Source of the DNA: Clostridiales bacterium | GTDB lineage: Bacteria; Bacillota; Clostridia; Oscillospirales; Acutalibacteraceae | Length of the DNA stretch: 11,546 nucleotides | Assembly (NCBI GenBank): GCA_020859725.1 | Contig: JAJBVR010000182.1 | Span: 1-11,546 of the forward strand | Direction of reading: 5' to 3' | Shown: piece after piece, positions 7,010 to 11,546 of the stretch | How positions within the stretch are numbered: position 1 is the stretch's first letter | Layout: the number at the start of each line of letters is the position of its first letter | Program-made: the position numbers and the translations under genes | The notes under the pieces: model-generated | The model's database searches: none | Told to the model about the DNA's origin: nothing | Seen by the model: the letters and a program-made list of their open reading frames with translations, nothing else

Positions 7010-8143
7010 TTATTCGGGGTGTTTTTCTATTAAATCTTTAAGCGCGCCGCAAAGCGCGTCCGAGTCCTCTTTTGTGCTTTCGCGCGAAAAGCTTATTCTT
7101 ATGCTTTTGTCAATTACATTATCGGGAAGCTTCATAGCGGAAAGCACATGGCTTTTTTTCCATTTTGCACAAGCCGAACCGTTGCTTACGTAAATACCGT
7201 ATTTCTCCGAAAGCTCCTGAATTATAGTTTGGCTTCTCATAAATGTCGGAATAAATATATTAAGTATATAGGGTGACGCGCCCGTAGGGCTGTTAATAAT
7301 TACTCCGTTTATTCCGGCAAGTTTTTCACGCGTGTATTCATTTAATTTACTTACCTTCCTGTTTGCCGCCTTTAAATCTCCGAAAGCATCAACTGCCGCT
7401 CCGAATCCTGCGATTAACGGGGAGGCTTCGGTTCCCGGGCGAATTTTGTTTTCCTGCTCTCCGCCGAAAACCCGCGGCAAAATTCGTGCGCCCTTTTTTA
7501 TATAAAGAGCTCCGCAGCCTTTTGGACCGTGAATTTTATGGGCCGTTATCGATAAAAGGTCTGCGCCCAGCTTTTTCGGGCGCACTTCGGTTTTCCCGAA
7601 TGCCTGAACGCAGTCTGTATGTATCAGCGCGGGAGCGCCTTTTCTTTGAATTATCTTCTTCAAACTGTTTACGGGCAGCACAGAGCCTGTTTCATTGTTT
7701 ATATACATCATTGAAACAAGAATTGTGCTGCCGTTTATTGCTTTTTCAACATCGTTAATATTTACTTCGCCTTTTGAGTCGGGCTGAATTTTTATTATTT
7801 CAAACCCCTCTTTTTCAAGCTCGCGCATACTTTCAATAATGCTTTCGTGCTCTATGGCAGTGGTAACTATTCTGTTTCCCTTTCTCCTGTTTGCGTATGC
7901 CGCACCGAATACCGCAAGGTTGTTTGCCTCGGTGGCTCCGCTTGTAAAATATATTTCATCCTTTTCGCACGAAAGGGCTTTGGCAATGCTCTCTCTTGCG
8001 GATATAATCTCTTTGGTTGCTTCAATTCCCATTCTGTGCAGGCTGGACGGATTCCCGTATGTCTGAGAAAGCATTCGGTTTATTGCTTTTACAGCCTGCG
8101 GGCAGGGCTTTGTTGTTGCGCTGTTGTCAAGATAAACTGCCAT
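7010..8143 (-). CDS. Cysteine desulfurase, NifS/IscS family, ThiI partner
   Basis: This 377-aa PLP enzyme converts cysteine to alanine and passes the sulfur as a persulfide. Visible landmarks are the N-terminal YLDNSATT (4-11), SGATEANNLA (68-77), His99 in EHE, the cofactor lysine Lys203 in TAHKIHGPKG, the RPGTEA loop (235-240) and the catalytic Cys325 in NGSACAK. The position immediately before thiI, with a 10-nt gap, is the conserved Firmicute arrangement in which a dedicated NifS-like protein feeds ThiI for tRNA 4-thiouridine (family knowledge). The start overlaps the end of the HAD-NUDIX gene by 17 nt and its ribosome site (AGGGAAATGAT) is weak, suggesting translational coupling. An iron-sulfur cluster role cannot be excluded from sequence alone. 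Confidence 0.93.
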   Translation of the reverse strand: MAVYLDNSATTKPCPQAVKAINRMLSQTYGNPSSLHRMGIEATKEIISARESIAKALSCEKDEIYFTSGATEANNLAVFGAAYANRRKGNRIVTTAIEHESIIESMRELEKEGFEIIKIQPDSKGEVNINDVEKAINGSTILVSMMYINNETGSVLPVNSLKKIIQRKGAPALIHTDCVQAFGKTEVRPKKLGADLLSITAHKIHGPKGCGALYIKKGARILPRVFGGEQENKIRPGTEASPLIAGFGAAVDAFGDLKAANRKVSKLNEYTREKLAGINGVIINSPTGASPYILNIFIPTFMRSQTIIQELSEKYGIYVSNGSACAKWKKSHVLSAMKLPDNVIDKSIRISFSRESTKEDSDALCGALKDLIEKHPE

Positions 8144-9317
8144 TTTTTATCATTTCCCTGGCTTTCATAATTCCTATAATGGTTTTTGCGTCCTTAATTT
8201 TTCCGTTCAGGCATTTCATATATGCCTCCTCTAACGGAATCTTATACACGTCCAAAACCTCGTCATAATCAAGATGCTGCTCGCTGAATTTCAAACCGGA
8301 TGCAAAATAAAGCCTGATAATTTCGGAGCAATATCCCGGAGTGGGATATAATTCGCCTATCGGCGTGAAATTTTCCGCAGTACATCCGCACTCTTCTTTA
8401 AACTCACGTATTGCCGCTTCATAGGGATCTTCTCCTTTTTCAAGCTTTCCCGCCGGAATTTCATAAATTGTTTCCCTGTAAGGCGCTCTGAACTGGCGCA
8501 CCAAAAGAATTTCATTTTCTTCCGTAAAGCCTACTATGGCAACTCCGCCGTTGTGGTCAACAATTTCTCTTTTAGCCGTTGTTCCGTCAACAAGAGTTAC
8601 GGTATCCTCGTGCACGGTTATTATTCTGCCGCTGAAAATGCCGTTTGTTTCCTCCGTTTGTTCAAAGTATCCCAAGGCGATGGATTCAATATCCTCTGCT
8701 TTTTCCGCCACAAAGTCGGAGCCTGCCTCAATAAATTCAAATTTGCTTCCGTATCCCCACAGGGCGCCCGCACTTTTAACATTGTTTGCTTTGGCGCCTT
8801 CAATGTCATATTTTTTATCTCCAACCATCAGCGCGTCCTGCGGCGCTGAATTCAGTTCTCCGAGGCAGCGGGTTATTATGCTGGCTTTTGATTCGCAGTC
8901 TGCCGTGAATGAAACTCCGCATATGCTGTTAAAATATTTTATGATTCCGAAATGCTCCAAAAGCGTTTCAACATATTTTTGCGGCTTGGATGACGCTATG
9001 CCTATTTTAATTCCGTCATCTTTAAGAGCGGAAAGCAGATTTTCAATTCCGTCATAAATTTCGCTTTCAAATATTCCCGTGTTGGTGTAACGCTCGCGGT
9101 ATTTTTTTACAAGCTCAAGCGCCGTCTGGGCGTCTGCTCCGTACATTTCCTGAAAAGTAACCAGAAGAGGGGGCCCTATAAAAAATTCAAGCTCGCTTTC
9201 ATCCTCCGGAAGAGGAAAATTCATTGATTCCAAAGCGTATTTTGCACTTTTTATAATTCCCTCCGCGGTTTTGCAAATTGTTCCGTCAAAGTCAAAAATA
9301 ACTGATTTGAATTTCAT
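8127..9317 (-). CDS. HAD phosphatase - NUDIX hydrolase fusion (ADP-ribose pyrophosphatase-like)
   Basis: Two complete enzymes lie in one 396-aa chain. Residues 1 to about 213 are a HAD-IA phosphatase of phosphoglycolate-phosphatase type, with nucleophile motif DFDGT (9-13), motif II ASSKP (108-112) and motif IV GDKKYD (166-171). After a short linker, residues about 222-396 form a NUDIX hydrolase resembling ADP-ribose pyrophosphatase. Its perfect Nudix box (289-311) reads GKLEKGE, then a helix to REFKEECGC, and is preceded by REIVDHNGGVAIV and followed by GYCSEIIRLYFA. NUDIX cleavage of ADP-ribose gives AMP and ribose 5-phosphate; the HAD domain could dephosphorylate a product (inference). ATG 9317 is chosen over 9338 because AAGGA sits 8 nt upstream. 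The gap to the thioesterase stop is 4 nt. Confidence 0.9.
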   Translation of the reverse strand: MKFKSVIFDFDGTICKTAEGIIKSAKYALESMNFPLPEDESELEFFIGPPLLVTFQEMYGADAQTALELVKKYRERYTNTGIFESEIYDGIENLLSALKDDGIKIGIASSKPQKYVETLLEHFGIIKYFNSICGVSFTADCESKASIITRCLGELNSAPQDALMVGDKKYDIEGAKANNVKSAGALWGYGSKFEFIEAGSDFVAEKAEDIESIALGYFEQTEETNGIFSGRIITVHEDTVTLVDGTTAKREIVDHNGGVAIVGFTEENEILLVRQFRAPYRETIYEIPAGKLEKGEDPYEAAIREFKEECGCTAENFTPIGELYPTPGYCSEIIRLYFASGLKFSEQHLDYDEVLDVYKIPLEEAYMKCLNGKIKDAKTIIGIMKAREMIKNGSLS

Positions 9318-9321
9318 ATTT

Positions 9322-9717
9322 TTAATCCTTTTTTCCATTGATTTTGCTCATAAATTTTTCACCTGAAACAACAAACCGTTCAATTTCCCCTTTTCCTATT
9401 ATTTCAGATTTTTCATTTTCCGCGTAAACGTTAAATGTTATTTTTCTGCCGTTCACATTTGCTATTTCGGCATAAGCTGTTATTTCTTCTCCGATTCCGC
9501 TTGCTTTGTCGTGGGAAACGGAAATTCCGGTGCCCACGGTTGTTTCATCATCTTCCAAAAACGGACCCACTGCCCGGCAGGTTGCCTTTTCCATAAGAGC
9601 AATCATAAACGGAGTTGCAAAAACCAAAAGCGAACCGCTTTGAGCTGCGCGCGCTGTGTTGGCGGATGATACAACGGTCTTTTCTTTGGCCGAGGCGCCG
9701 ATATAAATTTGCTTCAT
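9322..9717 (-). CDS. FlK-type hotdog acyl-CoA thioesterase
   Basis: This 131-aa protein has the single hotdog fold of the fluoroacetyl-CoA thioesterase (FlK) family. The FlK catalytic set Thr42, Glu50, His76 is present at a constant offset of seven: Thr35 in VFATP, Glu43 in IALMEKA and His69 in SVSHDKA. The surrounding sequence (TARAAQSGSLLVFATPFMIA, ERFVVSGEKFMSKIN) is also typical. In non-fluorometabolising anaerobes these proteins probably clear stalled or toxic short acyl-CoAs; the substrate is not knowable here. ATG 9717 is preferred because homology begins at MKQIYIG. The upstream open frame to 9879 is Arg/Lys-rich and overlaps the leader hairpins. The ribosome site is weak (GGGA at 8 nt). 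It is the first gene of the long operon. Confidence 0.88.
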   Translation of the reverse strand: MKQIYIGASAKEKTVVSSANTARAAQSGSLLVFATPFMIALMEKATCRAVGPFLEDDETTVGTGISVSHDKASGIGEEITAYAEIANVNGRKITFNVYAENEKSEIIGKGEIERFVVSGEKFMSKINGKKD

Positions 9718-9736
9718 AAAAATCCCATAGCCTTTC

Positions 9737-9870
9737 CGGCTGCGAACGGTGATTAAAAGAATTTTTGCGCCTTGCCGCAGCCGTACAAAGCGTGTGCCGG
9801 TTTTAAATATACCGCGTAAAATTTTAACGGCAATATAATGATTTGAGCTGTTTTTACAGGGAAACCCCTG
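9737..9870 (-). other. Structured leader of the minus-strand operon
   Basis: The stretch between promoter and thioesterase start holds two inverted repeats. CAGGG-4 nt-CCCTG lies at 9857-9870. A perfect 8-bp stem pairs CGGCTGCG (9737-9744) with CGCAGCCG (9776-9783) across a 31-nt loop. GCCGG at 9796-9800 could compete for 9736-9740, so alternative folds are possible. I do not recognise a known riboswitch class, and there is no clear T-run to make a terminator. The function is unknown. Confidence 0.35.
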
Positions 9871-9882
9871 CTTACACAAAAT

Positions 9883-9905
9883 ATATGATAAGTATTATAT
9901 CATAT
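9883..9905. repeat. 8-bp inverted repeat in the divergent promoter region
   Basis: ATATGATA (9883-9890) and TATCATAT (9898-9905) are perfect complements around a 7-nt spacer. The right arm overlaps the -10 of the minus-strand promoter, and the site is about 44 nt upstream of the plus-strand -35. This placement suits an operator, although AT-rich DNA makes chance palindromes common. Confidence 0.4.
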
Positions 9906-9922
9906 TTATTTTGTTAATACAA
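9894..9922 (-). promoter_or_regulatory. Sigma-A-type promoter of the thioesterase-to-DUF1667 operon
   Basis: On the minus strand TTGTAT (9922-9917) and TATAAT (9899-9894) are separated by exactly 17 nt in AT-rich DNA. Transcription would begin near 9887, leaving a leader of about 170 nt before the thioesterase start. The -10 overlaps the inverted repeat at 9883-9905, which could be an operator. Confidence 0.6.
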
Positions 9923-9948
9923 TAAAATATGTATAGTAAAAAATAAGT

Positions 9949-9977
9949 TTGTGTGCTACAATATTAAAATATATTAT
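9949..9977 (+). promoter_or_regulatory. Probable promoter of the acyltransferase gene
   Basis: TTGTGT (9949-9954) and TATTAT (9972-9977) are 17 nt apart, followed by about 45 nt of leader before the TTG start at 10031. It is the best sigma-A-type match in the intergenic DNA on this strand, but the region is so AT-rich that other -10 choices exist. Confidence 0.45.
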
Positions 9978-10030
9978 ATTTGCTTTATTGCGTTTTACAT
10001 TGAATACGAGAGAAAAAGGGAAGCGGTGAA

Positions 10031-10798
10031 TTGAAAAGCGGAATAAAAAGAATTCATTTTTTGGATGAATTGCGTGGTTTTGCAATTTTATGTATGGTTG
10101 TTCACCACGCGTTTTATGATATTGGGTTTGTGCTCGGATATGATTTCGGATATAAAATATTTAATTTTCTTTGCATTTTTCAGCCTCTGTTTTGGGCGGC
10201 TTTTATTATTACGTCAGGAATATGCTCGCGGTTATCAAAAAATACCGTTCGCCGCGGATTGATAGTTTTGGCGGGCGGACTTGCGGTAACGCTTGTAACA
10301 GCGGTGATAATGCCTGCAATCGGAATTACGGGGGCGGAAATATATTTTGGGATTTTATCTTGCCTTGGCTGCTGTATGATAATAACGGGATTGTTGATGC
10401 CCGCCGTTGAAAAAATTAATGCTAAGGGGGGAATGGCGGTTTGCGCTGTCGTTTTTTTCTTTACCTATTCCGTAAGTGATAAGTCACTTTTGTTCGGTTT
10501 GATAAAGCTTCCGGATTTTTTATATTCTTCAAATATTTTCGCTCCGCTCGGATTTTACGGAGAAAGCTTTTTTTCGGCGGATTATTTTCCGCTTATTCCG
10601 TGGCTTTTTATGTTTTTGTTCGGCGCTTTTTTGGGCGGCTATGCGAAAAAAGGTATGTTTCCCGCGGCTCTTTATAAGAGCAGGTCAAAATTTTTGCAAA
10701 AAATCGGGAAAAACAGCTTTTGGATATATTTGCTTCACCAGCCTGCCCTTTATGCGATAATGTATATAATAAGTTTTATTAAGTTGATATTTGCATAA
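10031..10798 (+). CDS. Integral-membrane acyltransferase, DUF1624/HGSNAT-catalytic-like
   Basis: This 255-aa protein has roughly seven hydrophobic membrane helices and no cleaved signal peptide. The N-terminus FLDELRGFAILCMVVHHAFYD matches the diagnostic opening of heparan-alpha-glucosaminide N-acetyltransferase-type and related acyltransferases, in which the Arg and the His of the first helix are near-invariant. The end, KIGKNSFWIYLLHQPALYAI, is the matching family terminal motif with the conserved LLHQP. Such enzymes move acyl groups across or at the membrane onto sugars or envelope polymers; the acceptor is unknown. Translation starts at TTG 10031, with GGGAAGCGGTGA upstream. It stands alone, transcribed divergently from the large operon and closed by the terminator at 10804-10841. 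Confidence 0.82.
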   Translation: MKSGIKRIHFLDELRGFAILCMVVHHAFYDIGFVLGYDFGYKIFNFLCIFQPLFWAAFIITSGICSRLSKNTVRRGLIVLAGGLAVTLVTAVIMPAIGITGAEIYFGILSCLGCCMIITGLLMPAVEKINAKGGMAVCAVVFFFTYSVSDKSLLFGLIKLPDFLYSSNIFAPLGFYGESFFSADYFPLIPWLFMFLFGAFLGGYAKKGMFPAALYKSRSKFLQKIGKNSFWIYLLHQPALYAIMYIISFIKLIFA

Positions 10799-10803
10799 TC
10801 AAA

Positions 10804-10841
10804 AAAGGCACACCTTTCATAAAATAGAAAGGTGTGCTTTT
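10804..10841. terminator. Bidirectional intrinsic terminator
   Basis: AAAGGCACACCTTTC (10804-10818) pairs with GAAAGGTGTGCTTTT (10827-10841) over an 8-nt loop. The stem is 15 bp with one G-U pair. Minus-strand readout ends in TTTTTT and plus-strand readout in CTTTTC, so it can stop both the acyltransferase gene and the converging sigma-like gene. Confidence 0.9.
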
Positions 10842-10849
10842 CAACTGTT

Positions 10850-10887
10850 GGCGGCGGTGGGTATATCCCCAAAGAACAGCCGCCGCC
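10850..10887. repeat. GC-rich inverted repeat between terminator and sigma-like gene
   Basis: GGCGGCGG (10850-10857) and CCGCCGCC (10880-10887) form a perfect 8-bp stem. An inner GGG...CCC pair (10859-10861 with 10867-10870) extends the structure. It is much richer in GC than the flanking DNA. It sits just past the terminator, in the 3' region of the minus-strand gene. It may be a small dispersed repeat element, but only one copy is in view. Confidence 0.45.
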
Positions 10888-10931
10888 GTATCGGTTGTTA
10901 ATATATAAGGGAATGTCTGTTGAATCTAAGC

Positions 10932-11267
10932 TTAGTAAAGTGTCTCTATCCAACTTTTATTTGCAGCTTTTAACGCCTTTACGCAGTAAAAAAGTATTTT
11001 TCTCATTTTGCGTATTGCCGCTGAAATATGGCGGCTTACGGTTGGCTGAGATAAATTAAGGCTTTCGGCGATTTGCTCCTGATTCATTTTTTCGTAATAT
11101 TTCATTTTCAGGCATTCCCTTTGGCGCGGTGACAGCTCCTTTTCGGCTATCGAGGATATAACCGCCTTTATTCCCGTTTTAATTGCTTTTTGCTCGTCAA
11201 TATCATCATCTGCGGGGCTGTTTGCGTCCGCACACATCGCTTCAATTAAATCTGTCATATTCATCAT
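10932..11267 (-). CDS. Small sigma-70 region-4-like HTH protein
   Basis: From ATG 11267 this is 111 aa. Residues about 44-92 are a sigma-70 region 4 / LuxR-like helix-turn-helix: LSPRQRECLKMKYYEKMNQE, then QIAESLNLSQPTVSRHI and AAIRKMRKIL. No region 2 (-10 recognition or core-binding helices) is present, so it is not a full sigma factor. It may act as an accessory -35-binding regulator or repressor of the kind found in mobile elements and prophages (family knowledge plus inference). Several in-frame ATGs exist; 11267 is chosen because GAGG (11277-11274) lies 6 nt upstream. It overlaps the end of the 75-aa gene by 26 nt, indicating coupled translation. The N-terminal acidic segment (14-27) is unique and unassigned. 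Confidence 0.78.
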   Translation of the reverse strand: MMNMTDLIEAMCADANSPADDDIDEQKAIKTGIKAVISSIAEKELSPRQRECLKMKYYEKMNQEQIAESLNLSQPTVSRHISAAIRKMRKILFYCVKALKAANKSWIETLY

Positions 11268-11469
11268 TTTCATCCTCATAATAATGCATAAGCATATTTG
11301 AAATAATTTTGCACTGCCCCGCCATATCATAATATGTTTTTATTCTTCGCCTTAAAAGATATAAATCCTCCCCGGTATAAACCTTTAAAAGAGGTCTCAG
11401 CCCTGTGATTTTTGCGTTTAAAACATCATATTGATGCTCGTACTCGCTCGCCAATTCTGTTATTTTCAT
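11242..11469 (-). CDS. 75-aa hypothetical protein, coupled to the sigma-like gene
   Basis: I do not recognise a named family. The protein is small, soluble, helical in appearance and rich in Tyr, Leu and charged residues. Notable stretches are ELASEYEHQYDVLNAKI near the start (coiled-coil-like), GEDLYLLRRRIKTYYDMA in the middle and an acidic end (YYEDENDEYDRFN). The Arg triplet and heptad-like spacing would suit a dimerisation or nucleic-acid-associated helix. It has an excellent AGGAGG ribosome site 8 nt upstream of ATG 11469. It overlaps the downstream HTH gene, so the two are expected in fixed stoichiometry and may form one regulatory unit. Confidence 0.7.
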   Translation of the reverse strand: MKITELASEYEHQYDVLNAKITGLRPLLKVYTGEDLYLLRRRIKTYYDMAGQCKIISNMLMHYYEDENDEYDRFN

Positions 11470-11505
11470 TTATACTTCCTCCTGATAAAATATTTTTATT
11501 CCGGG

Positions 11506-11534
11506 TGAATATACAATGTAAGTGCAACAGTCAA
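11506..11534 (-). promoter_or_regulatory. Probable promoter of the 75-aa/sigma-like unit
   Basis: On the minus strand TTGACT (11534-11529) is followed after 17 nt by TATTCA (11511-11506). An overlapping TATATT (11513-11508) gives a 15-nt spacing. The start codon lies about 37 nt downstream. The strong -35 supports the call; the -10 is mediocre. Confidence 0.45.
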
Positions 11535-11546
11535 AAAGACGAAAAA

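Noticed and set aside
7363..7758. 131-codon plus-strand open frame opposite the cysteine desulfurase
   Set aside because: Composition is Arg/Leu/Pro-rich and random-looking, with no family match; it is a shadow of the desulfurase codons.
8536..9057. 173-codon plus-strand open frame opposite the HAD-NUDIX gene
   Set aside because: It is antisense to a clearly real two-domain enzyme, has no recognisable motif and no ribosome site; low stop density on the opposite strand explains it.
9718..9879. N-terminal extension of the thioesterase to 9879
   Set aside because: The 54 extra residues are basic and unlike FlK relatives, which begin near MKQIYIG; the stretch also overlaps the leader hairpins.
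10832..11059. Plus-strand 75-codon open frame across the GC-rich repeat
   Set aside because: It starts inside the terminator, has no ribosome site and runs antisense into the sigma-like gene.

Overview
The window looks like a chromosomal segment of a low-to-moderate GC Clostridia-type Firmicute, probably Oscillospiraceae or a close relative. The evidence is AT-rich intergenic DNA, strong GGAGG-type ribosome binding sites, and family resemblance: a NifS/ThiI pair, a macro-domain protein with an HTH-like tail, and an anaerobic GlpA-like/FAD oxidoreductase/DUF1667 trio. No rRNA, tRNA, CRISPR array, insertion sequence or origin is visible.

Left part, plus strand (1-2700): the 3' end of a probable parallel beta-helix protein, a hexapeptide-repeat sugar O-acetyltransferase broken near its C-terminus, a macro-domain protein whose HTH-like C-terminal part is split off by a frameshift, and a von Willebrand factor A protein with an intact MIDAS motif. 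A bidirectional hairpin terminator at 2667-2695 closes this block and also serves the converging minus-strand operon.

Centre, minus strand (9922 down to 2667): one tightly packed transcription unit. In transcription order it holds a promoter and about 170-nt leader, an FlK-type acyl-CoA thioesterase, a HAD phosphatase fused to a NUDIX hydrolase, a cysteine desulfurase, ThiI, a GlpA-like FAD oxidoreductase with a C-terminal 2Fe-2S domain (four frameshifts), a second FAD/NAD-type oxidoreductase (two lesions, one in its second Rossmann motif), and a DUF1667 protein. The NifS-like protein and ThiI together should supply 4-thiouridine in tRNA. The last three genes resemble the glycerol-3-phosphate oxidising complex of anaerobes.

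Right part (9940-11546): a divergently transcribed integral-membrane acyltransferase of the DUF1624/HGSNAT type on the plus strand, a bidirectional terminator, and a two-gene minus-strand unit encoding a 75-aa unknown protein and a small protein made essentially of a sigma-70 region-4 helix-turn-helix.

The most striking property is the uneven distribution of broken frames. Eight frame lesions fall between 646 and 5556, seven of them in homonucleotide runs, and none is seen in the coding sequence from 5827 to 11469. Correcting each lesion restores four full-length proteins whose nucleotide lengths are exact multiples of three. This is either clustered sequencing/assembly error or real, recent decay; the sequence alone does not settle it. 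The region with the best claim to unexplored biology is the macro-HTH plus VWA pair at 840-2657.
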